DNA from: Archegozetes longisetosus
Lineage: Eukaryota > Arthropoda > Arachnida > Sarcoptiformes > Trhypochthoniidae
Direction: 5' to 3'
Assembly: GCA_018873245.2 (NCBI GenBank)
Contig: JAEMBT020000009.1
Span: 16,611,794 to 16,675,793 of the forward strand
DNA length: 64,000 bases
The notes under the pieces are model-generated. The model worked only from the letters and a program-made list of their open reading frames with translations, ran no database searches and had not been told where the DNA came from. Positions 24,110-35,720 of this stretch are shown piece by piece (the first letter of the stretch is position 1; each line of letters starts with the position of its first letter). The translations under genes and the position numbers were made by a program.

Positions 24110-24763
24110 AATGATGAGTCGTTTGATTGAAATGTTAAGCGTATGCGGTCCTCATTGGGTTTCAGAAACTGGAGCTGAAGGCAAGCAGAATACAAAATAA
24201 GTCTTACTGAATTAACTCAACAATTATCGGAGAATAACACACGTGGGATTCAATTTCTGTTTGACAATCGCTGGTGTAAAACATCTATAATTCATTCGAC
24301 GGGTAGGTTTGAGAGATGGCAGATGAGGTTCAATGTGTAGGCCAGCGGTTTGTTCTCAGAATGGCAGTCAGACTCTGTCTTTAGGGGAACTTCATGTTTA
24401 TTGTGATTTGAATCTTTCTCGATTGAAGTTTCGGTATTCGGACTTCACTTTCTATTATCACTATCGAGAAACAAGATGATAGATCTGTCCGATCGACATA
24501 AACTTATGGATCAGCCGTTCAGAGACTCGTTGACTGCGAGGGATGAAGTCTTGCGATGCTTTCTATTTGTTGTGGTCAATTGAAATGAATTGATTTCTCC
24601 AAACGAGTTTTTGGGTAAATTCATCGACTCTCAGAATGAGGTTATAGAAGGATCCAAATCTGAAGATCTGTCAAAGAGTCTGTTAAAATGGGATCAGTAT
24701 GGACGCCATGAAGGCTATGGTACAAATCAAAGTCACCAAAGTCTAAGATTGACGTACTTCTAG
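24110..24763 (+). other. GC-richer block holding a long, interrupted reading frame (possible decayed gene)
   Basis: Base composition here is visibly less AT-rich than the surroundings. One plus-strand frame from about 24179 to 24763 (195 codons) is open apart from about three stops, against an expected stop every 15 or so codons in this genome. The translation has balanced composition (for example SLTELTQQLSENN, DRHKLMDQPFRDS, LLKWDQYGRHEGYG). I do not recognise the product. It could be a degraded coding sequence, a transposon remnant, or simply a GC-richer noncoding patch. A TTAGG array begins about 140 bases downstream. Confidence 0.3.
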
Positions 24764-24904
24764 AAATAGACGCAAAAGTGCACAAAAATTTCAATTCATT
24801 TTTGGATAAGTGAATTTGTTTTAAAAATCAAATATTTTTTCGGATAAATGTCGAGTTTTAAAGCAAAAAGCTGATTTCAGTGCAATATACAATGTTTTAT
24901 CAGA

Positions 24905-24973
24905 TTAAGTTAGGTTGGGTTAGGTTAGGTTAGGTTAGGTTAGGTTAGGTTAGGTTAGGTTAGGTTAGGTTAG
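24905..24973 (+). repeat. Interstitial TTAGG array, nearly perfect
   Basis: About twelve GGTTA units on the plus strand with a single GGGTTA variant at the left end. One of the least degenerate arrays in the window. Confidence 0.95.
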
Positions 24974-25488
24974 CTAAGTCAGACCAGACACGTCAGCTCA
25001 AATTGAGTTAGTTGCAGGCAAAAATTCGAACTTTAGGCTTAAGAACACAGTATTTCAATTAAGTATTCATTCAGAGATTTAAATTGACTAATTTTGATAA
25101 TACTGAGCACATCTATTAGATTTATGAATTATTCACAGTTTGGTCTTTTAGTTTAACTTAAATCCACTTTGTTTTACAAATTTGAGTGTAAATTGAGCAA
25201 TGAATTCCTTAAGGAGTAGGATTTGAGTGTTTGGGTTCTAGTTCTTGGATAAGGTGCCTGTTACTGAATTTGCGAACTAGATTATTAAATTGAATTCATT
25301 TTATGGAACTTCCTAATAGATGATTGATCGATATAAAAGTTTGGACATTTTTCTAAATTTTTGATTTAATATACAACCTAATTTATATTCCTTCAAATTT
25401 TGATTCAATTGGAAAAGTTTCAGCTGACGACTACTAAAGAAACGATTAAGCATTGAGAATAAGATTGAGGATCAATAATCTTGGACTA

Positions 25489-25735
25489 GTTCTATTGCAT
25501 CTGCGCTTCTATTGTCACATAAAAGTGAGTTTTATTATCAGTTAACTGTGAAGCGTAGCTTATCACACATGAGGTTGACTGTTATATATTGAGTTGATGA
25601 CAGATTTACTTATTGTCTAGCATTGTGTCCAGTATTAAATACTAAGATATATTCTTTTGTTTGTCAAATTATTATCATTTCTATTCGTCTAAGTTCTCTT
25701 CGACCCAAACAGCAAACTTTTTAAACTCAACTATA
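25489..25735. repeat. Dispersed repeat family A, copy 1
   Basis: Alignable in order with 60566-60790: agttct.ttgcatctgc.ctt, acataaaagt, ttatcacac, a tct.a.attgtg segment, a tttgtt block, and aacaaactttttc-like aagcaaactttttaaactcaac. Identity is interrupted by many small gaps, so the family is old. Nature unknown. Confidence 0.5.
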
Positions 25736-25845
25736 AACTTATGGATCATTCAATTTGATCCATAAATGTAAGTACAAGTATTAGTTTGATATTTCTCTAA
25801 CTTAGTATATGAAAACTTGAAACTAATAGATTGACTGATACATCT

Positions 25846-25932
25846 AATACAGTAAATAATATACTAGATACTATTAATGTACTAGATACTATTAATGTAC
25901 TAGATAATATTAATATACTAGATACTATAAAT
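25846..25932. repeat. 18-base tandem repeat
   Basis: Units of tactagatactattaatg, four to five copies. Confidence 0.9.
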
Positions 25933-27380
25933 AAAGTAGAAACGTTTTCATGATACTTCAATTACTTTTCTTAGTCAATAGTTACTCATATTTTGAGTTA
26001 TTTTCTGTAAGATTATTATCGATTTTCAAATCAGTTCATTTGTCCGGTCATTCTCAGACTTTTCATGTCTGGTACCTTTAAATATTTTTGTAATATCAGT
26101 CTATGGCTTTGACCGTTTCGTGTGCAATTCAATCTATCTTTATATCTAATCTATTCCCGGATAAGCTCATTAAGTTCAAAATCAAAAGTTTAAAAAATTC
26201 TTATTTATTGAGTATATCATAACGATGTTTGATTGAAATCTTACGAGAAGTAGCAAAAATGAATTATACTTAGGGGAAATTTAAAAGATTGAAAATTGAG
26301 CAAAAAACAGCTATGCTCAATCTGAAGACTGATCAGATAAACCATAATTGAAGAACTAGTAAAAGTCCAATATGATTCAATTTTCCGAAATCAGATACAT
26401 CCTCACAAAATAGTTGCCAAGATACTCACACGATCGTTTGGGAAACACACCACTAAAGCAAATGAATTACTATTGTAAATTTGACATGTAATCAGCATAA
26501 AGGTTCTCATATCTTAAATGTATTATAGCTAACACTTATTAGTGAACTATCGAAAATTCTTTAACGAATATTCTATTTATTAAAGTGATGAACATAACAT
26601 GATATATAAGACTGAATATGATCGAAAATTAAATTATTATCAATAATAGTAGTCATATTCGTATCTCTTACAGTATTTGATTTACAAATAGTTCAAATTG
26701 GATTCTCGATTGTACAGTCCTAAGTTTTGTCGCTCATTTACTCTTGCCTGATTAAATTTATTCAATAGTTGTACTAAATTTATAACAAGTAAAATATTTT
26801 TATAAAACATATTAGAAGTCAATCTTCGAGACATTAGGGTGTAAACAAAATTTTGTCAATTGTTAATTAGAAAATTGATTTACTCACGGTTTGAAAGAAG
26901 TTGATAAAGTTTGATGGTTTACTAAGAAATGTTTCACTAACATGCTAAATGAACCTTGTATTTGAATGAATGCCTAAACGAATTGACCTTAAGCTATGCA
27001 TTAAACATACATTTCTACATCAATATTGAATTTAATATAGAAAGTATTTTTAATGCATAATAAATGATCTATTTATCAAGGAATTTCTTCAAAAGTTTAG
27101 TTTACTAACTAATATAAATCAATAATAATTAATAGAGAATAGATGAATATTTAACGAACTTTTGTTGATCGTTAGTTTCTAATGAGAAGATCGAACATCT
27201 AACACATAATAGCGTTAATAATGTTTCAGATCAATTTCAGATCAATTTCTCCTGAGAATTAACTCAAACAAGCTCTTCTCATACTAACCTGATATCAATT
27301 AATTTAATTTCCCATTTGACTAATGAGATCTTGGCTTTCGTAGTTTCAAATTCGGTCAAGAACTTTGTCATTAGCTTGTA

Positions 27381-27444
27381 TCCAGACGGATGCGAAACTG
27401 GATATTTTGATATCCAGGCGGATGCAAAACTGAATATTTTGATA
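27381..27444. repeat. 32-base tandem duplication
   Basis: The unit tccagacggatgcgaaactg plus gatattttgata is followed directly by a copy with three substitutions. It produces opposed chance frames at 27279-27534. Confidence 0.85.
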
Positions 27445-27667
27445 TGTACGCCAAGTCCGACACTTATTCTCAAAATTAGAATATTTATAATGATTAAAAA
27501 ACAACGTTTAATTGAACCTCATAGAAACAGTTGATTGATTCTCCAAATCAATTGATGAGAACTATTATTTGTTGAGGCATTAGTCAATGTCCAGTTTTAA
27601 TACCATTAGTGTCTATTATGTGTAACGCAGTTTCATTAATCTAAACTAACGCTTGTATGAATGTGAT

Positions 27668-27742
27668 TCAAAGATGTGTTCTGTTCAAAGATCTGTATCA
27701 AAGATCTGTTTGAAAGATCTGTTACAAAGATCTGTTCCCAAA
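27668..27742. repeat. Tandem caaagatctgtt units
   Basis: About five units of 14-17 bases built on caaagatctgtt. Confidence 0.8.
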
Positions 27743-28199
27743 TGTGTTTGCTATTGAGTAAAAATCAAAAGAACAAAGATTGAAAGGTAGAAGATTGCTT
27801 ATTCTAGGAAAAGTTTGTGATAATAGAGCTATAGAGACAGATTTCTATAGAGTAATATATACTGATATTCAATCGTAAATGTGAGCACATTTCAATAAAT
27901 TTAGCTGTTATACAGTGATCTCATTTATAACTTGTAAGTCTTTATATTTTGTTCTACTTATCATGGGAGAAATATTTTCGTCTAAACTAATAGTTATTAA
28001 TATTTTTATCTTGACTGAAACTAATGAAATGAAAATATGAATTCAATTTATGAATGATTTATTAATCTAGCTTATGCGTAAGCAAAAATAATTGTATATA
28101 ATTTTTAAGTAGTTGATTTGATAAATACTATCTACAAATGTAATAAATCTAATATTTGAATTATTAAAAATGAAATTATATCTAATTATAACTTACATT

Positions 28200-28390
28200 C
28201 AAAAACTTAATAATCTACGATGGTAATAAGACAAAAGCCGCTGATGTGCCCATCTGCCAGAGTGACGCATGAATTTATTGCTAAATTAGATTTACAATTT
28301 ATTTTTGAATATTCTATAAGTTTCTAAATATCCTCTATATTATGCTATGATGGGAAGTATCCCACGACAACGCATCACATCTGGTTGTTA
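28200..28390. repeat. Dispersed repeat family C, copy 2
   Basis: Diverged homologue of the block at 4866-5055 in the same orientation. The terminal hairpin is retained with paired substitutions. Confidence 0.55.
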
Positions 28391-29811
28391 TAAAGAATTG
28401 TTAAACATTTTAATTTATAAATTAGTAAGTGTTCGTATTACACATGTATTTATTTCTATAGCATCAAACTTTTCATTCTTAAATACAATAATCACCAAAT
28501 GATTGATTAATGTAAGAAGCTAAATTATACTAGAGTTATGCTTCTTAATATATTTGATTTGATTAATTCACAAGAAGGCCGACTTCAAATAAAGTAACTT
28601 TCCTTAATGACTTTTAAGAAGTTTTTTCAACTTCTAATCATAACTCTAAATTCGAACGCCTTTGCAATCTAACATTTAGATCATGAATAATTTAGTTAAT
28701 TTATTTTACTATTAGATACCATTAAGAGTGTTTTTTTATATTAATCTAATTACATAAAATGAATTATTTTCCATCTTTTGACATATAAGACTAATTATTC
28801 ATAAGTATTTTTATAAAATGTTGTTTAATTTGATCCATTCAAGAGAACAATTTTGAGCTATAAAAAGAAGCAATCTGAAAATGAGAAAATTTCGATACCA
28901 TTTCTACCATACAAAACTGATTAAATCAGTGAGTAGAAATTCAAAAATAATCTTCAAAGGCGATGCTAATTATACTTATGTTGATTCTAAGAGAACTTCC
29001 TGAACAAAATTCGAACTATATTTAGATGTTGAAGAATAGTTCGATAAGTCAAGCGTATGATGAGTGCAATTGGTACACTAGCTGAATAAGAATCTAACGT
29101 GTTTTATTCTTAAACTCAGTTCATAATTGATTATATCAGATCAAGTTGAACCTTTAATATATCTTAAAAATCAATATATAGTATAATTATAAATTTTGTG
29201 CAATCAATTTTTAAAATAATTAATTTTGACTATCACACTGTAAAAACTAATGTTTGAGCATAAGAATCAAGTATTAACAGAATCTAAGAAAAAAGCACAC
29301 TAGGCCCTGTCTCAGACACAGTCACAATTGCAGTTACAATTTGAGCTATAGAAGAAAATGATGTTGGCTAACCTTGGAGGCCATCATCTATTTTAAACCA
29401 ATATTATCAGAACAGTTTTTCATCAATTTGATATGTCAAATGACATTTGTTTTATAAGTTGAAATTTTAGAAATATAACTAAATTGGATAGATTTTGAGA
29501 ATTTTCAATATAAGACTCATGAACACTAGTGGGAATAAAATCTTTTAGAAGAATACATTCAAAATAAACTTAAATTGATATAAGGAAATAGAAATAGAAA
29601 TGTCCCCTAGTAATACAGGAAGTACTAGAACCTTGTTAGTATTACTTTCAAATAAAGAAATGTTTAGTTTGAGATTTAGTCATTTATTGAGGATCTGTTT
29701 AATTTGATGATTGGTGACAAATGTGATACCGTTAGTCTAGAAAATGAAACGATCTAGAAACTCAATATATGATATAAGATTTACTATAAAAATATGTAAA
29801 ACAACATACTG

Positions 29812-29863
29812 TCTCCAGTTCAGTCCCCAGTTCAGTCCCCAGCCCAGTATCCAGTTCAGTTAC
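29812..29863. repeat. 13-base tandem repeat (ccagttcagtccc)n
   Basis: Four imperfect units. Confidence 0.8.
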
Positions 29864-31039
29864 AAATAAGTATTGATATATTAAATATGTTATTCTAAGT
29901 AAATTCAATTTATAGAACAAACATAAAATATTAATTTGTGATAAATAAGATAAGAAAAATAGTGGTAGTAATAGTAAATAATATAGTGATACAGTGAATA
30001 ATTCATATTAATTATAAAGAGCTTTTACTATAGAGGTTTCACTATATCGAGGTACTACTATAGTATTTTCAAGAAGCATGATCCTCTCTAGTAAATCAAG
30101 GTATTCTTGTATTTTTCAAAATACCATAATTTTGGGATTGATTGGAATAGATGTTGAATAGATGTTCGGAACATTTGGTTGTGGTTGGGACTCGCCTTAT
30201 GTCCACGCCCTATAAGTATCAGTCCTACTACTAATGAAACTACTAAATCTCAAATCTATAGAGGCTTTGTAGTCTTAAGAGACGTATGGAGTACTTACAG
30301 ATTCATCACATTGATTTTGATTGAAATAATGTCAGTTTTTTATTATGATGTAGTTTTTAATTTTTAATGTAAATGCCAATAATTTATTATTAACCTAAAT
30401 GAAAGTAACTTAGATTAGAGATTTGAACGTATATGTATCTAATTTGTTTTTATATAACTCATAATGATCTTTTGCTGAAGTTAGCCCAGTAATTAGTTTT
30501 GAAAATGAAGAATAAACTTCCGTAAACATGTGAAGCCTTTCCATGCAAAAGATATTCGTTTGAAAGTTGCATTTTTATATGGCTTAAAAATTTCAATTAT
30601 AGTTAATTCGTAATTTAAAGTATCTGTTAGTCTCTATAGTATATTTGATACTTTTCTATTGCAGAGCACTCTTTAGTTTGATTAAGTCACAAAATATAGG
30701 CTTATCCTAAATTTCAAACTTATTTATCAGTCAATTAGAGCTGAAAGTTTGAACTTTTAATTTTACTTTCATTGGATAGGGGATTAGAACAAATCTCAAA
30801 CTACTAGATGAAAAATTTAGACTTGAAGGTTAGTGACTTAGTTTTGGTAATTCTAACACATAAGCTCTTGAATGATTGATATCATAGTCTTCTAGAAGGC
30901 TCTCGAGTGGTATATTTTGCAAAAGCTTTCATATAGCTTAAAGGTAATAACCTTAACTAAATGATGCTTAGTTAAGCTCACACTATAGATATTTTGGTTG
31001 ACTTATGAATTATTTCGAGATTAAAACAATGCATATTAA

Positions 31040-31113
31040 ATAGGTTAGGTTGAGTTGGGTTAGGTTAGATTAGGCTAGGTTAGGTTAGGTTAGGTTAGGT
31101 TAGGTTAGGTTAG
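31040..31113 (+). repeat. Interstitial TTAGG array
   Basis: GGTTA units on the plus strand, degenerate at the left and perfect over the last seven or eight units. Confidence 0.95.
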
Positions 31114-32820
31114 TTTTTAACAGACCTTCACTCATTGGCTTTCAAAAATAACTAAGAAGCCCAACATTTCTGTCATATACAAATCTCATTTATCGTCCTA
31201 TACTTTAATACTGCCTCAAATGATATGATTTATTATTAACCAATTGATTATAGAGAGATTGTCATAATAACTTTAGTTACACATAGAATTTGAGTTATAT
31301 AGTTAGAAACTAGAAAGATATGATCTAGCAAACAATTAGAGTTTATAAATAAGACAATTTCTGTTTATAAATATTAAATTCAAATCTAGAAGTAAGAGTG
31401 CCAATAGGTTTGATCACGCAATTTTATAGTTAATTATTCTTAATTATTCATCTAAATTATCTATTTCTTAAGTCTCTGCTCACTTTCAATCATCTAAATA
31501 ACAAACTGAATGTGAACTCTTCTTATTAGAGATCTGAACTAAGACATAGGTTGACTCCTGTTACAATTACGTTATATAAAAAACTTCTAGTTTTAAATTA
31601 TCTTAAGCTAACAGAAACTAATTTTAAAATAAATTAATTGAAATTAAGAATGACTTGATGGAAGATAGAAAGGCTAAGATTCAGAACAACTATATAAGTA
31701 AGATTCATAGTAATATATAACTGGACTGACTCTATCAAATTAGAAGTCTGTGACATTTAAGACTTATTTTTAGACTCTAATAATAAGAAACTTACCGTAA
31801 GTTCACCCGTAAATATCTATTATATTGTAAAAAAAGATCATTCTGAAAGTTTTTTTTGGATCAGCGATTTCGTATAAGAGCTGATTGGTTGGATATAAAT
31901 ATTTCAATTGATTGCTTGAAGCCTTTGAAACTGGTCAAATTGAATAGCAAACTATGTTGCTTTGAAATTAAAATACTATAAATTTAGTTTGTTTACGTAC
32001 TTACTACTACTGATTCAAATTGATGCTTTTTGATGAGACAGGCATTTTATCATTTCTATATCTATCTTTTTGTAATTTAAGAAATAACTGATCAAATATT
32101 CAAAATATTCAGACAAAACAATTCAGTTTCTTTTATAAATTGTGCTTATTATATCAGTCGTATTGTATTTGATGAGTTTGTTACACTTTTGCGGAATGTA
32201 CTATCAAGAGTATTTTTAAATATATTCATTCAAACATTTTATGTAAATAAGTTTATTTTTAACTATCTTCAATCAATATTATGCACTGTATATAAACAAT
32301 AGATTTTAGAGGTAAGGCAAACTTTGTTTGAGATTTATGCTTATCCGTTAAGCATTTGTCGGTAATGTTTGGTAATAGGATGGAGTGAGAGATGAACTTT
32401 CACTCTAAAATTCATTTTGCAATCTACATAAGCTTAAAGCATTACTATCCTAACCCTCTTTTAACCATTTTACTACTATTTCTCAATTTTTCACCTAATT
32501 ATGTACAGAATAATTCAGAATTAAGTCAGAATAAATTTGAGTATAGATAAAAAGTTTGATATTCAGAGTTTAAATTACAATTTTAAAACTCAATATTAAG
32601 ATTTACAAACTATTACTGAATAAAAATTTGCTCTATTACTTGTGTCAAGTAAAATACGAGCTAAAAAAGCTTTGAATACAATTTCAACCACCTTCCTATA
32701 AAACTCTATTGGAATTGATTCTGACTTAACAACTACATTTATCTTCATATTATTCACCTGCATTTTGTGTGTATTTGCATCATATTTCAAACTTGTTTGT
32801 AATGAAGGTCCTACAATAGG

Positions 32821-32845
32821 CTTAAGTTGGGCTAGGTTAGACTCA
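32821..32845 (+). repeat. Very short TTAGG-like cluster
   Basis: Contains ttgggctaggttaga, similar to the variant units seen in longer arrays. Confidence 0.4.
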
Positions 32846-33222
32846 AAAAAATGTCCGTTATGGCATTTTTCACTTAGAGTATTACTACTGACTCTTATTC
32901 CTAAAGCCTATCATAAAATGAACTAATAGCCAGAGTCCTCAGATTGGCAACTCAGAGTGTATAAATTAGGGATATTGAAAGCATAATTTCGTTCAGATGC
33001 AGCTTAAATCTAACCCTTTAACTCGTTTTTCTGAAGGATAAGATCTTTTCTTTTTTCTACTAATAGTTTGAGAAGTAATATAAATTAATATAGATTTCAA
33101 AGTTGAAGTCTAATTCAACTGAAGTCATAATTTATTTAAAATGATAAGAGGCTGAATTTTGCAAGAATTTAATAGTTACTTTCTAATAAACTGTTTTCAC
33201 AAACGTTATTATATTTTGTATT

Positions 33223-33286
33223 CTGGCTATATTCTGACCATATTCTGACCATATTCTGACCATACTCTGACCATATTCTGGCCATA
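33223..33286. repeat. 11-base tandem repeat (catattctgac)n
   Basis: Five to six copies of catattctgac with single substitutions. Confidence 0.92.
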
Positions 33287-34911
33287 TTTTTAACAGTAAT
33301 TAATACTTCTAACTTTGAGCGATAGTTTAAACCAATCAATTACTGATATAGACTTAATAAAAATTAACAAAACTCATAACTCTCAGAAGCGCATAATTCA
33401 TTAAAGTATTTTCTGAGATTAGTAGCTTAAAAGAAAATGATTAGTAAATTCGTATTATGTGTAGTAAATTAAAATTAAAATTTGACCAATCTCCTTATTT
33501 TCTAATAAACTCTTTTAATTAGCCTTAATATTAAGAGTCTTAGTTATAACTTTTAACTTGCGTAGTTTTATATAAAACTTGTGTCAAAAATCTTAGAATC
33601 ATAAAGGAAAAGCGAATAAAATTGTTGATTATTTCAAACCATTAAGTTTCACTCTTGTTCCATGCATTAGTGTTGATCGTCATTGATACTGATTCTTCTA
33701 GTGAGAAATATTGCTGTTCTGTCTTCACATTGAGTTAATCATTTTCTGATAGTATCTGAATTACTTTTTGACTTTCTCTTCAACTTTCTATAGGATAGAA
33801 GTTTTAAAATCACTCTGAGAGGTGACTATAACTATAAAATTCTACAGAAATCCAATTACGCAAATCATAATAGATGCATAGTTAGTAAGAAAACGTTAGC
33901 ATACGTTAAAGATATCGTTTTCAATATAGTATTATTAAATATGTTCTTAACTATTCGTTATGCTTAGACATCAGCAAATAACAAGTACAAGATACTTTAA
34001 AACTTATATTTTTTCAAAGTATTGCATTGACCAGTTCAACTAGAAATCGTTTATTTGTATTTATGGTTGACTAATGTTTCACTTCACACTTTTTCCTCTT
34101 ATCGTTCTGCCGGTCTTCAGACAATTCCTACTTAATAGTTTTTCGAAGATTGTCTATTTCATTCCTGAACAGCTAAAACCCAACCGTTTTGAAAGAAGTT
34201 CCAGGAAGATTTTAGTTTTTTATAGTTTAGAAATCCTAAAAATTTCTATTTTTAAGTCAAAACGTTGATATAATATATGTTGGAATCATTTACTTTGCCA
34301 ACTAAAATATCATAAAAATTAAATAGAAAACAGGATGGGTGTATCGTATTTATTTCTCTTTAACTGATTTTCATTCGCGTAACTCGAAAATCCTCCAAAA
34401 GTCTTTATAGACTATTTTCTTGTGCCCATAAAAGTCTTGGACGAAGAACAAAGGGGCTGGTTCCAATAGTTTCCCAGAGATTTCAGAACGTCTGGTCACC
34501 CAAAGATTGTGAAGTTACTCCAAGTTAAGACATAAATAGACAAAAGTAAGAAATTAAAATCTAAAAACTTGAGCAGTACAAAGAACTCAAGTATGAACTT
34601 ATTATGTGAGAGCTCTGTATAGAATCGTATGGAATCGTATATAACTATATAGAATTGTACAGAATCACGTAAGTTGATAAGCATTTGTCAACAAGAAAAG
34701 TCTAGTCAGCTTTCACTTCACTTCATTACTAGCTTAAAGAGTTATTTTCTTTTATTTATAACGAATCACTGAACTAAAATAAATCAAGAGTTTTAATAAA
34801 GAACAGCAAAGAACGTAAGTGTACTTGAGATAGAAGTTTGATTTCTAACAAGCCTTAAGCTTTATTTTGCTACTTCTACTGGAAACTGAGTTGTCAGAGT
34901 TTTAAAATTAA

Positions 34912-34962
34912 AATTCTGTTTAATTTAAATTCTGTTTAATCTAAATTCTGTTTAATTTACTA
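34912..34962. repeat. 16-base tandem repeat
   Basis: Three copies of aaattctgtttaattt. Confidence 0.85.
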
Positions 34963-35474
34963 CGCGTCACAACATTAAAATTTGAAATTTTTCTATTCTA
35001 TTATCTTTCGATTCTATTGAATTTTTTTTCCAAACATAATATCAACGAAAGCAAGAATTTGTAGGATTTGAGACAAAATCCATATTTTTAATCATTCAAA
35101 TTGGATTCAAATTGAATAAAAGTTTGCTCAAAGTTAGGAACCAAAGGCTTTGTTTGAAGAAAGTTTTCTATGAGATTCAATTTCCATGAGATTTAATACA
35201 TTAATTCTCTGTGGAGATCCTCCACAATAACTAGAGGTCAGCTTTTCTGTGTTTAAAAATTTGAATTCGGTGCTCAAAAAACCATATATTCTGTTGTAAA
35301 ATCTGAAAATAAAATTTCTCCAATAGATATTTGGGAAATTGGGATCGAATCAAGAGAATAGTTATTGTGAAAATTAATTTTCGCTCTGAACAAATTATTC
35401 AAAAAAGTACTCAGACTTGAGTAATTGGAATTTATTTTTCATTAGTGAGAATCTAGAAGTTGACCATTAATTAA

Positions 35475-35720
35475 TTATGCGCTCAGATACAATGAATATT
35501 TGAAAACTCCCAAAAGATCACAAGGAATCCAAGTGTGAATATCCCAAGTTGGTAGAGGCAATGCAGTAAAAATTAATGTTTCACTCTTCTTATTAATTGA
35601 TTTAGACTGATATTTATACTGCTGAAGATTTGGAGACTGGTGACGAACGAAAAGTCTGAGCTGACGACGGATATTCGGGTTGAAGTTCCTTCGTAATTCC
35701 ATAATTACTGTTTTAAACAA
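35475..35720 (-). CDS. Unrecognised 81-residue reading frame, possible small gene or exon
   Basis: The frame opens MFKTVIMELRRNF and ends near PCDLLGVFKYSLYLSA. It is rich in Arg, Gln and Pro in its first half (for example RRQLRLFVRHQSPNLQQY) and in Trp/Leu in its second half, which is unusual for a chance frame in such AT-rich DNA, where Ile/Asn/Lys/Phe dominate. An Arg-rich N-terminus could suggest mitochondrial import, but no family is recognised. The sequence upstream ends in ...aaaacag just before the inner Met codon region, so an upstream exon is conceivable. No neighbouring gene supports it. Confidence 0.22.
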   Translation of the reverse strand: MFKTVIMELRRNFNPNIRRQLRLFVRHQSPNLQQYKYQSKSINKKSETLIFTALPLPTWDIHTWIPCDLLGVFKYSLYLSA

